A stretch of 64,000 nt of DNA, taken from contig CANQPH010000005.1 of NCBI GenBank assembly GCA_947625675.1, positions 28,902 to 92,901 on the forward strand, given 5' to 3'. The notes under the pieces were generated by a model, which saw only the letters and a list, made by a program, of their open reading frames with translations, made no database searches and was not told the origin of the DNA. This document shows, piece after piece, positions 48,170-58,413 of this stretch (its first letter is position 1; every line of letters begins with the position of its first letter). The translations under genes and the position numbers were made by a program. The DNA is from an uncultured Acetatifactor sp. GTDB lineage: Bacteria > Bacillota > Clostridia > Lachnospirales > Lachnospiraceae.

Positions 48170-50284
48170 TTGGCTGGAAGAGAATATCCATTGGAGAGAA
48201 CCAGAAACATCGGTATCATGGCGCATATCGACGCCGGCAAGACCACGCTGACGGAGCGTATCCTGTATTATACCGGTGTGAACTACAAAATGGGTGATAC
48301 TCATGAGGGGACCGCTACGATGGACTGGATGGCGCAGGAGCAGGAGAGAGGTATTACCATCACCTCCGCTGCCACTACCTGCCATTGGACTCTGGAGAAA
48401 GAGACCAAACCCATGCCCGGTGCATTGGAGCATAGAATTAACATCATTGACACTCCTGGCCATGTGGACTTCACTGTGGAGGTGGAGCGCTCCCTCCGGG
48501 TGCTGGACGGCGCCGTAGGCGTGTTCTGTGCCAAGGGAGGCGTGGAGCCTCAGTCGGAGAATGTCTGGAGACAGGCTGATACCTACAACGTACCCCGTAT
48601 GGCGTTCATCAACAAAATGGACATCATGGGTGCGAACTTCTACGGGGCAGTGGATCAGATCAGGACCAGGCTGGGCAAAAATGCGATCATCCTTCAGCTC
48701 CCCATCGGGAAAGAGGATGATTTCAAGGGTATCATTGATCTGTTTGAGATGAAAGCCTACATCTACAATGATGAAAAAGGCGAAAATATCACGGTGACGG
48801 ATGACCTGGGGGATATGGCCGACGATGCCGAGCTGTATCGTACCGAATTGATTGAAAAGATCTGCGAACTGGATGACGACTTGATGATGATGTACCTGGA
48901 AGGGGAAGAGCCTTCCGTGGAAGAGATGAAGAAGGTGCTCAGGAAGGCCACCTGCGAATGCACGGCCATTCCTGTGTGCTGCGGCTCCGCATACCGCAAC
49001 AAGGGTGTGCAGAAGCTCCTGGACGCCATTCTGGAATATATGCCGGCGCCTACCGACATCCCTCCCATCAAGGGAACGGATCTGGAAGGCAATGAAGTGG
49101 TGAGACATTCTTCCGATGACGAACCCTTCTCCGCCCTGGCATTCAAGATCATGGCGGATCCTTTCGTGGGAAAGCTGGCGTTCTTCCGGGTATATTCCGG
49201 CACCATGAATTCCGGGTCCTATGTGTTGAATGCGACCAAGGATAAAAAGGAGCGAGTGGGCCGTATCCTGCAGATGCACGCCAACAAGCGTACAGAGCTG
49301 GATAAGGTGTATTCCGGCGATATCGCCGCAGCCGTGGGCTTCAAGTTCACCACTACCGGCGACACCATCTGCGATGACCAGAATCCCGTGATCCTGGAGT
49401 CCATGGAGTTCCCGGAGCCCGTGATCGAGCTGGCCATCGAGCCCAAGACCAAGGCGGGCCAGAGCAAGATGGGCGAGGCGCTGGCGAAGCTGGCGGAAGA
49501 GGATCCTACCTTCCGGGCCCATACCAATCCCGAGACAGGGCAGACCATCATCGCCGGCATGGGCGAGCTGCACCTGGAGATCATCGTGGACAGACTGCTG
49601 CGTGAGTTCAAGGTGGAGGCCAACGTGGGCGCGCCCCAGGTGGCTTACAAGGAGGCCATTACCAAGGCCGTGGAAGTGGATTCCAAATATGTGAGACAGT
49701 CCGGCGGCCGCGGCCAGTACGGACACTGTAAGGTTCGCTTCGAGCCCATGGATCCCAACGGCGACCAGCTCTTTAAGTTTGAGTCCACCGTCGTGGGCGG
49801 CGCCATTCCCAAGGAATATATTCCTGCGGTGGGAGAGGGTATCGAAGAAGCCACCCAGACCGGTATTCTGGGCGGATTCCCTGTGGTAGGCGTCTATGCC
49901 AACGTGTTTGACGGCTCCTATCATGAGGTGGACTCGTCCGAAATGGCGTTCCACATCGCCGGAAGCATGGCCTTCAAGGATGCCATGCAGAAAGCGGCTC
50001 CCGTCCTGATGGAGCCCATCATGAAGGTGGAAGTGACCATGCCTGAGGAATATATGGGAGACGTGATCGGCGATATCAATTCCCGCCGGGGACGGGTCGA
50101 GGGCATGGATGACATCGGCGGCGGCAAGATGGTTCGGGCACTGGTGCCCCTGGCCGAAATGTTCGGTTATTCCACGGATCTGCGTTCCAAGACCCAGGGC
50201 CGGGGCAATTACTCCATGTTCTTCGAGAAATACGAGCAGGTGCCGAAGAACGTTCAGGAGAAGGTGCTCAACGACAAGAAATAA
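48170..50284 (+). CDS. fusA: Elongation factor G
   Basis: [31 protein letters not shown]...[40 protein letters not shown]. Confidence 0.98.
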   Translation: MAGREYPLERTRNIGIMAHIDAGKTTLTERILYYTGVNYKMGDTHEGTATMDWMAQEQERGITITSAATTCHWTLEKETKPMPGALEHRINIIDTPGHVDFTVEVERSLRVLDGAVGVFCAKGGVEPQSENVWRQADTYNVPRMAFINKMDIMGANFYGAVDQIRTRLGKNAIILQLPIGKEDDFKGIIDLFEMKAYIYNDEKGENITVTDDLGDMADDAELYRTELIEKICELDDDLMMMYLEGEEPSVEEMKKVLRKATCECTAIPVCCGSAYRNKGVQKLLDAILEYMPAPTDIPPIKGTDLEGNEVVRHSSDDEPFSALAFKIMADPFVGKLAFFRVYSGTMNSGSYVLNATKDKKERVGRILQMHANKRTELDKVYSGDIAAAVGFKFTTTGDTICDDQNPVILESMEFPEPVIELAIEPKTKAGQSKMGEALAKLAEEDPTFRAHTNPETGQTIIAGMGELHLEIIVDRLLREFKVEANVGAPQVAYKEAITKAVEVDSKYVRQSGGRGQYGHCKVRFEPMDPNGDQLFKFESTVVGGAIPKEYIPAVGEGIEEATQTGILGGFPVVGVYANVFDGSYHEVDSSEMAFHIAGSMAFKDAMQKAAPVLMEPIMKVEVTMPEEYMGDVIGDINSRRGRVEGMDDIGGGKMVRALVPLAEMFGYSTDLRSKTQGRGNYSMFFEKYEQVPKNVQEKVLNDKK

Positions 50285-50308
50285 TTTTCGGAATATTGCA
50301 AAAATAAC

Positions 50309-50337
50309 TTGAAAAAATCTCGATTATTTAATATAAT
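50309..50337 (+). promoter_or_regulatory. Predicted tuf-specific promoter
   Basis: TTGAAA (50309-50314), 17-nt spacer, TATAAT (50332-50337). Confidence 0.75.
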
Positions 50338-50421
50338 TAGAGGTAGCGAAGTTTTCACGCCGGAAGCGTGGAAGAGACGCTTCGGCAAAAATAGTTGATT
50401 TTATCAAGGAGGACTACAATA

Positions 50422-51609
50422 ATGGCAAAAGCTAAATTTGAAAGAACTAAGCCCCATTGTAACATTGGTACCATTGGCCACGTTGACCATGGCAAGACCA
50501 CTCTGACCGCCGCTATTACCAAGACCCTGCATGAGAGGCTGGGCACCGGCGAGATCGTGGCTTTCGATCAGATCGACAAGGCTCCCGAAGAGAAGGCACG
50601 TGGAATCACCATCTCCACCGCTCACGTTGAGTATGAGACCGAGAAGAGGCATTACGCCCACGTTGACTGCCCGGGCCATGCCGACTATGTGAAGAACATG
50701 ATCACCGGTGCCGCTCAGATGGACGGCGCTATCCTGGTGGTTGCCGCTACCGACGGCGTGATGGCTCAGACCAGAGAGCATATCCTTCTGTCCCGTCAGG
50801 TAGGTGTTCCTTATATCGTGGTGTTCATGAACAAGTGCGATATGGTGGACGATCCTGAACTTCTGGAGCTGGTTGAGATGGAGATCACCGAAGAACTGGA
50901 AGAGTATGGATTCACTGATTGCCCGATCATCAAGGGTTCCGCCCTGAAGGCCCTGGAAGATCCCAGCGGCGAGTGGGGCGACAAGATCATGGAGCTGATG
51001 GACACCGTGGATGATTATATTCCGGATCCTCAGCGTGACACGGATAAGCCTTTCCTGATGCCCGTAGAGGACGTCTTCACCATTACCGGACGTGGTACCG
51101 TTGCTACCGGCCGTGTGGAGCGCGGTACGCTGCATCTGAACGAGCCCGTTGAGATCGTTGGTATCAAGGAAGAGACCAAGCAGACCGTTGTAACCGGTAT
51201 TGAAATGTTCCGTAAGATGCTGGACGAGGCCCGGGCCGGCGACAACATCGGCGCTCTGCTTCGCGGCATCCAGAGAACTGAAATTGAAAGAGGACAGGTT
51301 CTGGCAAAGCCCAAGACCGTTACTTGCCACAAGAAGTTCACCGCCCAGGTGTACGTTCTGACCAAGGAGGAAGGCGGACGTCATACCCCTTTCTTCAATA
51401 ACTATCGTCCTCAGTTCTACTTCAGAACCACCGACGTTACCGGCGTCTGCAACCTGCCTGCCGGCACCGAGATGTGCATGCCTGGCGACAACATCGAGAT
51501 GACCATCGAGCTGATCCATCCCATCGCCATGGAGCAGGGTCTTACCTTCGCTATCCGTGAAGGCGGCAGAACCGTTGGTTCCGGACGTGTGGCTACCATC
51601 ATCGAGTAA
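50422..51609 (+). CDS. tuf: Elongation factor Tu
   Basis: [36 protein letters not shown]...; full length. Confidence 0.99.
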   Translation: MAKAKFERTKPHCNIGTIGHVDHGKTTLTAAITKTLHERLGTGEIVAFDQIDKAPEEKARGITISTAHVEYETEKRHYAHVDCPGHADYVKNMITGAAQMDGAILVVAATDGVMAQTREHILLSRQVGVPYIVVFMNKCDMVDDPELLELVEMEITEELEEYGFTDCPIIKGSALKALEDPSGEWGDKIMELMDTVDDYIPDPQRDTDKPFLMPVEDVFTITGRGTVATGRVERGTLHLNEPVEIVGIKEETKQTVVTGIEMFRKMLDEARAGDNIGALLRGIQRTEIERGQVLAKPKTVTCHKKFTAQVYVLTKEEGGRHTPFFNNYRPQFYFRTTDVTGVCNLPAGTEMCMPGDNIEMTIELIHPIAMEQGLTFAIREGGRTVGSGRVATIIE

Positions 51610-51641
51610 TCATCATTGATTCTATTTTACAAAAGAGAAAG

Positions 51642-51676
51642 AACCGCAGCTTCGAGAAATCGGGGCTGCGGTTTTG
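51642..51676 (+). terminator. Rho-independent terminator after tuf
   Basis: AACCGCAGCttcgagaaatcggGGCTGCGGTTTTG. Confidence 0.85.
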
Positions 51677-51714
51677 TCATGTAAGGATTTGGAAAAAATA
51701 GATGAAAATTCTAA

Positions 51715-51743
51715 TTGACAGAGAGCCCATATGCTGGTAAAAT
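51715..51743 (+). promoter_or_regulatory. Predicted promoter of the sortase locus
   Basis: TTGACA (51715-51720), 17-nt spacer, TAAAAT (51738-51743). Confidence 0.65.
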
Positions 51744-51790
51744 AATTAAGATTTATTATATCTAAGTTATCAAGAGGCGGGATATATACT

Positions 51791-52741
51791 ATGCGAGATC
51801 AGGGTGGCAAGCCTTCCAAAACCCAGTGGACAATCATTCTTGTGATTTGCTGCATTTGTTTTCTGGGCTGCATCGGCTATATCATTTATCATTGGGTGAG
51901 CAACAGGCAGGCACAGCAGGACGTGGAGCAGCTGGCCGAGCAATACATTTCTACCATGCCTTCTGAAACGGAGTCCGCACCCATCGATTCTGCGGAGGAT
52001 TCAGAGGTTCAGGATTCTTCCGAAGAGACGACGATTCCCCCGGATACAGAGACGGAGACGGTTCCTGAGGAGGAGAACCTTCTGGATACTTTGGAAAATT
52101 ACGACATAAGGCCCTGGCAGATCGATTTCGACGGGCTGAAGCAGGAATGCGAAGATATCTATGCCTGGATCTATGTTCCCGGCACGGAGGTCGATTATCC
52201 CATCGTGCAGCATCCCACGGACACGGCATATTATCTCAAGAAGGATATTCACGGCAAAAACGTGACGGCGGGGGCCATCTTTACCGAGTATTACAATTCG
52301 AAGGACTGGACCGATTACAATACCGTTATTTACGGTCATAATATGAGAAACGGGAGCATGTTCGCTTCTCTCCACAGATTTGAAAAGGAAGATTTCTTTG
52401 ACGAGTATCGCTACGTGTACATATATACGCCCGAGGTGTTGAAGGTCTATGAAATTTTCGCCGCTTATGTTTACAGCAACGCTCATTTGATGTTGTCCTT
52501 CGACACTTCGACGGAGGAAGGCTTTGCGGAGTATTTGGAGGAAGTTTTCAGCCAAAAGGGAGAATCTCGGGCCCTGTTCCATGACGAGGTGGAAGTCACG
52601 CCCGAAGATCATATTATCACTTTGTCCACTTGTATAGGGTCGGACAATCATCGCTATCTGGTACAGGCCAAATTAGTTGCAGAAGGAACCTGGATGAATG
52701 AAGATGAAAATGCCGCAGAAAGCACGGAAAACGGAATCTGA
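51791..52741 (+). CDS. Class B sortase
   Basis: N-terminal TM; IYAWIYVPGTEVDYPIVQHPTDTAYYLKKDIHGKNVTAGAIFTEYYN...NTVIYGHNMRNGSMFASLHRF...DHIITLSTCIGSDNHRYLVQAKLV (catalytic His, TLSTC). Confidence 0.92.
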   Translation: MRDQGGKPSKTQWTIILVICCICFLGCIGYIIYHWVSNRQAQQDVEQLAEQYISTMPSETESAPIDSAEDSEVQDSSEETTIPPDTETETVPEEENLLDTLENYDIRPWQIDFDGLKQECEDIYAWIYVPGTEVDYPIVQHPTDTAYYLKKDIHGKNVTAGAIFTEYYNSKDWTDYNTVIYGHNMRNGSMFASLHRFEKEDFFDEYRYVYIYTPEVLKVYEIFAAYVYSNAHLMLSFDTSTEEGFAEYLEEVFSQKGESRALFHDEVEVTPEDHIITLSTCIGSDNHRYLVQAKLVAEGTWMNEDENAAESTENGI

Positions 52742-53897
52742 AGCCGTCACTCCGGTGGAGCTGAAGCAGGAGAAGGGCTTCTGGAAAAAGCACAGGCACA
52801 AAATTCACGTGGCGACCCGCATTTTATGCTGGTTTGTTACGATTGTGGCGGTTCTGGGGGTCATAGGAGGAGGAAGCTTTCTGGCAATGGCGTGGAAGGG
52901 AAAGCAATCCCTTCGTCAGAAAACGGCAGGGTCCGTGCCGAATTTGCAGCTGACGGATACCCAGGAAACAGAAGAAACCTCTCCTTCGAGCAACACGGAA
53001 AATTTCAATCTCCAGACCTCGTCGGTCAAGTGGGATCCCGATTGGGTGCAGTATGACGGCAAGGTTTATGATTTTAACGAGAACATTATTATCTTTTTGA
53101 TCTTGGGAATTGATAAAAATGAAGAGGTGAGCGAGACCAGCGGCGCCGACGGGGGACAGTCGGATTTCATGTTTTTGGCCGCTGTCAACCAGGAAGAGAA
53201 AAGGGTGGACCTGATCGCCATCAACAGGGATACCATGACGGATGTTTATCTGTATGGCTATACGGATGCAAACGGGGAAGTGCCCGTGGTTACGGCCCAG
53301 ATCACTACCCAGCACGGGTTCGGCGATGGCAAGGAGCTCAGCTGCCAATACAGCTGCGAAGCCGTTTCCGCCTTGTTTTATGGCCTTCCCATTCATAATT
53401 ACCTCTCCATGAATCTGGCGGGGGTTCCGACTTTGAATGATGCCGTGGGCGGCGTGACGGTCACCATTCCGGAGGATATGACCAAGCTGCGCCGCAGCTG
53501 GAAAGAGGGGAAGGAGATCACCCTGCGGGGCCAGGACAGCTATAACTATCTCAAATGGCGGGACATTACTGTTTTTGAGAGCAACAGAATGCGCCTGGAG
53601 CGGCAGAAACAATATCTCAAAAGCTTTGCCGCCAAGGCGATTGAAGCCATCAAGGCGGACATCACCCTGCCCGTCACGCTGTATAACGAATTGAGCAAGT
53701 ACATGGTGACCAATTTGTCCGTTGATGAAGTCGCCTACATGGTCAGTTCCTGGCTGGATTATGACTTCGGCACGATCTATTCCATGGAGGGAACCACCTA
53801 TATGGGAGAGGAGCACGAGGAGTTTTATCCGGATTACGAAGCCCTGCGGAAATTGATTCTGGATGTTTTCTATACGGAAGTGGAGCTGCCCGAATAA
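52698..53897 (+). CDS. LCP (LytR-CpsA-Psr) family protein
   Basis: TM anchor; FLILGIDKNEE...SDFMFLAAVNQEEKRVDLIAINRDTMTDV...PIHNYLSMNLAGVPTLNDAVGGVTVTIPEDM...LRGQDSYNYLKWRD. Confidence 0.88.
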   Translation: MKMKMPQKARKTESEAVTPVELKQEKGFWKKHRHKIHVATRILCWFVTIVAVLGVIGGGSFLAMAWKGKQSLRQKTAGSVPNLQLTDTQETEETSPSSNTENFNLQTSSVKWDPDWVQYDGKVYDFNENIIIFLILGIDKNEEVSETSGADGGQSDFMFLAAVNQEEKRVDLIAINRDTMTDVYLYGYTDANGEVPVVTAQITTQHGFGDGKELSCQYSCEAVSALFYGLPIHNYLSMNLAGVPTLNDAVGGVTVTIPEDMTKLRRSWKEGKEITLRGQDSYNYLKWRDITVFESNRMRLERQKQYLKSFAAKAIEAIKADITLPVTLYNELSKYMVTNLSVDEVAYMVSSWLDYDFGTIYSMEGTTYMGEEHEEFYPDYEALRKLILDVFYTEVELPE

Positions 53898-53972
53898 AAA
53901 ATGTGGTATTGACCGGGTTTCCCGGTTAATATAAATGTCATGTGACTAATTTATAAAAAGGAGGAGATACCT

Positions 53973-54683
53973 TTGAAAAAGAAGATTTTAGCACTTGTAT
54001 GCGCCATGACCATGGTACTGGGTGCAACCATGACGGTATTTGCTGCAGAAAGCACTACTGCAAAGGATACCGTTACTGAAAGTGGTGTTACGGTTAAGGT
54101 TCCTACCGAGGCCGAAGCAGCCGCTTTCGCAGAGGATACGTCTGTTAAAGTAGAGGTTGGAGATGAACTTAAAGACGTATCTGTCACCCCTGTTTCTCCG
54201 GCCATCGCTGAAGAAGCCTCTACAGAAGCAGCGAAAAATGTGGCCGCTGCTGCCGATGTGGATACTGCGGTGCAGCCTGAAATTTGTACTGTAGTTGATG
54301 TCAACAACAATGGCGAGGGCGGTAAATTTACCCTGGCGGTACCTGCTATTAAGAATGCGACGGGGAAGGGCTTTATTGTCCTTCACAAGAATGGTGAGGT
54401 ATGGGAAACGGTTCCTAGTACCGTTGATCCTGCAGCTGGAACGATTGCCTTTACGCTGTCCAGCACCTCTCCCGTAGCCGTTGTTTCTTACACGCTTAAG
54501 GCTGCGCCTGAGACCCCTTCCAACCCTCCGGCTGATTCCAGTTCCGGAAGCGGTTCTACCGATAGCGCAGCTTCTACCGAGCAGCCCGCTTCTCCCAAGA
54601 CCGGAGATCCTCTGTTCGCAGTGGAAGCAATGGCTGCCGTTTCCGCAGTTGTTGCCGGTTTGGCCGCTAAGAAGAGAAAGTAA
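53973..54683 (+). CDS. Secreted surface protein with C-terminal SPKTG sortase-type sorting signal
   Basis: Signal peptide MKKKILALVCAMTMVLGATMTVFA; P/S-rich linker APETPSNPPADSSSGSGSTDSAASTEQPA; SPKTGD-PLFAVEAMAAVSAVVAGLAAKKRK. Confidence 0.85.
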   Translation: MKKKILALVCAMTMVLGATMTVFAAESTTAKDTVTESGVTVKVPTEAEAAAFAEDTSVKVEVGDELKDVSVTPVSPAIAEEASTEAAKNVAAAADVDTAVQPEICTVVDVNNNGEGGKFTLAVPAIKNATGKGFIVLHKNGEVWETVPSTVDPAAGTIAFTLSSTSPVAVVSYTLKAAPETPSNPPADSSSGSGSTDSAASTEQPASPKTGDPLFAVEAMAAVSAVVAGLAAKKRK

Positions 54684-54730
54684 GTTTTATCACGGTTCTA
54701 TTTATATCTACCTGGCACATGACATGATAG

Positions 54731-54770
54731 AGGAACCGCTATCGGGGATATCCTGGTAGCGGTTCCTTTT
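54731..54770 (+). terminator. Rho-independent terminator after the SPKTG protein gene
   Basis: AGGAACCGCTAtcggggatatcctggTAGCGGTTCCTTTTG. Confidence 0.85.
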
Positions 54771-54929
54771 GCCTTAGCGCCAGTCTATCGCCTGTCATAG
54801 GAAAAATGTTTATAGAAATTTTATATTTTATTGACAATAAGGGTCGGATATGGTACGATGCAAACGTGGATGTTTTTGGAATCCCGTGTCATACAATGCC
54901 GATATCAGACTGACTTTGCGGAGGCAGAG

Positions 54930-55781
54930 ATGGATAACAAAAAGAAGTGCAGCGCCCTGGTGCTGCAGACGGATTTCGGATTGGCGGATGGTGCGGTCTG
55001 CGCCATGTACGGGGTGGCCAGAGGGGTTTCTCCGGAACTGCCGATCTATGATCTGACTCATGAGATAGAGCCCTACCATATTTGGGAGGCCAGCCTGCGC
55101 CTGATTCAGGCGGTACCTTACTGGCCTGCGGGAACGGTCTTCGTGTCCGTGGTGGATCCCGGGGTGGGTTCGGATAGAAGAAGTATCGTGGCCAGGACCA
55201 ACGGCGATCATTATATCGTGACGCCGGACAATGGGACCCTGACTCACGTGAACCTGATTTACGGTCTGGCGGAGGTCCGTATCATCAATGAAATGGTGAA
55301 CCGCAGGCCTCATACGGAACAGTCCTACACCTTCCACGGCAGGGACCTGTATGTATACAGCGGAGCCAGGCTGGCCTCCGGGGTGATCACCTATGAGGAG
55401 GTGGGACCGATGGTGCCTGTGGAGAGCATCGTGGAGCTGCCGGTGATCCGGCCCAGGCAGGAAGGGGATCAGATCACGGGAACCATCGATATCCTGGACG
55501 TGCGTTTCGGCAGCCTCTGGTCGAACATTCCCAGGGAACAGTTCAAATCGCTGCAGGTGGAATACGGGGATCGGGTGGAGATCACCATTCGTCGGGATGA
55601 CAGGACGGTATATCAGAACCGCATTATCTACGGACATTCTTTTGCGGACGTGTATATCGGAGAGCCCATCCTTTATGTAAACTCCCTGGATCGCATGGCG
55701 GTAGCCATCAACCAGGGCAGCTTTGCCAAGGCCTACAACATCGGCACGGGCAACAGCTGGCAGATTTCGTTGCGGAAGTGA
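54930..55781 (+). CDS. SAM hydrolase/SAM-dependent halogenase superfamily protein (DUF62), paralog 1
   Basis: CSALVLQTDFGLADGAVCAMYGVARG...IYDLTHEIEPYHIWEASLRL...AGTVFVSVVDPGVGSDRRSIVARTNGDHYIVTPDNGTLTH...FHGRDLYVYSGARLASGVI. Confidence 0.9.
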   Translation: MDNKKKCSALVLQTDFGLADGAVCAMYGVARGVSPELPIYDLTHEIEPYHIWEASLRLIQAVPYWPAGTVFVSVVDPGVGSDRRSIVARTNGDHYIVTPDNGTLTHVNLIYGLAEVRIINEMVNRRPHTEQSYTFHGRDLYVYSGARLASGVITYEEVGPMVPVESIVELPVIRPRQEGDQITGTIDILDVRFGSLWSNIPREQFKSLQVEYGDRVEITIRRDDRTVYQNRIIYGHSFADVYIGEPILYVNSLDRMAVAINQGSFAKAYNIGTGNSWQISLRK

Positions 55782-55783
55782 GA

Positions 55784-55893
55784 GGCGGATCCGTATCTTT
55801 TCCGGACGGCCTGATGTGCAGGCTGGCGGAATTGTCGGGCGGCCTGGTTGTCGGAAGCACCGGAATGATTGCGCTGCCGGAACGAAATCCGCC
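55784..55893 (+). ncRNA. Candidate structured leader RNA (unknown class) upstream of the ECF S component
   Basis: Closing helix GGCGGAT (55784-55790)/ATCCGCC (55887-55893) enclosing GCCTGatgtGCAGGC-like and CCGG...CCGG hairpins; no known riboswitch signature recognised. Confidence 0.3.
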
Positions 55894-55994
55894 AAGGAGT
55901 CAAGTATAGAATTCTACATGATTTTTCATGTGGGAGATAGATGCAACAAACTAACTTATTCCTGAGAAAACAGGATGAAACGGAGGGAATCAAA

Positions 55995-56582
55995 ATGTCT
56001 AATGAGAAAAAGAACGTAGGTAAGATGCTGCTCGGTACCTGGGATACCAAGACCGTGGTGGGCGTGGCCATCGGCGCCGCCCTGTTTGCGGTTCTCATGA
56101 ATTACGGCGGAATCAGGGTGTTCACCAACACCTCCCTGACCACTGCCATGATCGTGGTGCCTATCGTGGCCGGTCTGTTCGGACCCCTTCCCGCAGCTCT
56201 GGTGGCAGGTCTCGGCAACGTGCTGGCGGACTTGATCGGCGGCTGGGGATTCTGGTTTGACTGGTCCATCGGTAACTTCGTCATGGGTTTCTTCATCGGT
56301 CTGCTTCCTCTTTACGGAGCGAAGATCGAGGACGGCATCTTCCAGGTAAAGCATATGATCGGTTATGTGATCTGCGTGCTGTTGGGCAACGTCGTGGGCT
56401 TTGGCCTGGTGACTCCCGTGCTGACGGTGCTGTTCTACTCTTCCGAGCTGACCATTACCTGGGCGCAGGCGTTTACCGCTAATCTGTCCAACATCATCGT
56501 GCAGGTCGTGGTGGGCATTCCGGTGCTCTTCCTCATGGCAAAGCGCAATGCCAAGAAGAGCAATCTAAGCACGGAGGACTGA
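55995..56582 (+). CDS. ECF transporter S component (UPF0397-like)
   Basis: TWDTKTVVGVAIGAALFAVLMNYGGIRVFTNTSLTTAMIVVPIVAGLFGPLPAALVAGLGNVLADLIGGWGFWFDWSIGNFVMGFFIGLL. Confidence 0.8.
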   Translation: MSNEKKNVGKMLLGTWDTKTVVGVAIGAALFAVLMNYGGIRVFTNTSLTTAMIVVPIVAGLFGPLPAALVAGLGNVLADLIGGWGFWFDWSIGNFVMGFFIGLLPLYGAKIEDGIFQVKHMIGYVICVLLGNVVGFGLVTPVLTVLFYSSELTITWAQAFTANLSNIIVQVVVGIPVLFLMAKRNAKKSNLSTED

Positions 56583-56700
56583 TCTGAGACAATTCATTGC
56601 CCCCTGGAAGGAACCATTTAGAATGTAAGGCCTGAATGGTCCCTGACAGAGGGCATAATAATCAGCGCATATGCCCTGATGGGGCGGAATAAGAGGAACG

Positions 56701-58413
56701 ATGAAAAAACCGATTATTGTTTTTCAAGATTATACCTTCCGGTATAAAACCCAGAAGACTCCGACATTGCATAATATCAATCTGACCCTGTACGAGGGCG
56801 AAAAAGTTCTGATCTTAGGTCCTAGCGGATGTGGGAAATCCACACTCGCTAACTGTATTAACGGACTGATTCCTTTTTCCTACAAAGGAGAGATCCAGGG
56901 ATCCCTGAAGGTGGCGGGCATCGAGACCAAGGACGCCAGCATCTTTGAGATCAGCAAGCATGTGGGCACGGTACAGCAGGATACGGATGCCCAGTTCGTG
57001 GGACTTTCCGTGGGAGAAGACATCGCCTTCGCCCTGGAGAATCGTTCCATGCCGAGGGCGGAGATGCTGCCCAAGGTGGAGCGTACCGCCAAAATCGTGG
57101 GAATGGAGGATTATTTGGTTCAGCCTCCCTTCCAGCTCTCCGGCGGGCAGAAGCAGAAGGTGGCCCTGGCGGGTATCCTGCATGACGAGGAAGAGGTGCT
57201 TCTCTTTGACGAGCCTCTGGCGGCCCTGGATCCCGCCATGGGAATGACGGCGGTGGATCTCATCGACCGGATATATCGGGATCAGAAGAAAACGGTGCTG
57301 ATCATCGAGCATCGTCTGGAGGACGTGCTGTACCGTCATGTGGATCGGATCATCCTGATGGACCAGGGGAGCATTCAGCTGGATTCCACCCCGGACGAGC
57401 TGCTGGCCACGGGGCTTTTGAAGGAACACGGCATCCGGGAGCCCCTGTACATCTCCGCTTTGAAAAACGCAGGCATTCATTTTGACAAGGACGCCCATCT
57501 GGACAATATTGAGGAACTGGATATCGCCGCCTACAAGCAGCCCATCCTGGAGGAAATGAAGGCTTCCAAGCCGGTGGAGGTCCCGGAGCGGGGAGAGCTT
57601 CTGCTGAAAGTGGATCATGTGGATTTCTCCTACGACAAGCGCAAGGTGCTGGATGACGTCTCCTTCGAGGTGCACAAGGGGGAGCGCATCGCCATCGTGG
57701 GCAAGAACGGCGCGGGCAAATCCACCATGGCCAAGATGCTTTGCGGCATCATACGTCCCCAGAAGGGCAGCATCACCATGAACGGGCAAAACTACCTGGA
57801 ACTGTCCATCCGTGAAATCGGGCAGAAGATCGGCTACGTGATGCAGAATCCCAATCAGATGCTGGTAAAGGACATGATTATAGACGAGGTGCGCCTGGCC
57901 CTGGAACTGAACAAGTTCGACGAGGCCCTGATCAAAGAAAGGGTGGAAGAGACATTGAAAATGTGCGGCCTTTATTCCATGCGGAATTGGCCGGTGTCCG
58001 CCTTAAGCTACGGTCAGAGGAAACGGGTGACCATCGCTTCCATTCTGGCCTTGAAGCCGGACATCATCATTTTGGACGAGCCCACGGCGGGACAGGACTA
58101 TCTGCATTATACGGAGATTATGAATTTCCTGGAGAACCTGAACCGGGAATTCCAGATCACGATTTTGTTCATCACCCATGACATGCACCTGGCCATCGAA
58201 TATACGGATCGGGCCATCGTGTTTGCGGACAGCAAATGCATTGCGGATGATTTCGTGTTCCGGGTGCTGTCCAATACGCAGATCATTGAAGCGGCGAATC
58301 TGAAGCAGACATCTTTGGTCACGCTGGCAAAGCAGGTGGGAGTGGAGCCGGAGTCCTTTATCCGACACTTCATCGAGAGAGAAAGGGAGGAACGGGCAAA
58401 TGGATCTAAATAA
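56701..58413 (+). CDS. Energy-coupling factor transporter ATPase with two fused ATP-binding domains
   Basis: Two ABC domains: GPSGCGKSTLANCINGL / LSGGQKQKVALAG / LLFDEPLAALDP, and GKNGAGKSTMAKMLCG / LSYGQRKRVTIAS / IILDEPTAGQD. Confidence 0.93.
   Translation: MKKPIIVFQDYTFRYKTQKTPTLHNINLTLYEGEKVLILGPSGCGKSTLANCINGLIPFSYKGEIQGSLKVAGIETKDASIFEISKHVGTVQQDTDAQFVGLSVGEDIAFALENRSMPRAEMLPKVERTAKIVGMEDYLVQPPFQLSGGQKQKVALAGILHDEEEVLLFDEPLAALDPAMGMTAVDLIDRIYRDQKKTVLIIEHRLEDVLYRHVDRIILMDQGSIQLDSTPDELLATGLLKEHGIREPLYISALKNAGIHFDKDAHLDNIEELDIAAYKQPILEEMKASKPVEVPERGELLLKVDHVDFSYDKRKVLDDVSFEVHKGERIAIVGKNGAGKSTMAKMLCGIIRPQKGSITMNGQNYLELSIREIGQKIGYVMQNPNQMLVKDMIIDEVRLALELNKFDEALIKERVEETLKMCGLYSMRNWPVSALSYGQRKRVTIASILALKPDIIILDEPTAGQDYLHYTEIMNFLENLNREFQITILFITHDMHLAIEYTDRAIVFADSKCIADDFVFRVLSNTQIIEAANLKQTSLVTLAKQVGVEPESFIRHFIEREREERANGSK

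Noticed and set aside
55814-55909. 31-codon ATG ORF (MCRLAELSGGLVVGSTGMIALPERNPPRSQV) in the DUF62-ECF gap
   Set aside because: No Shine-Dalgarno sequence; the RNA-structure explanation is at least as good. Not called as CDS.
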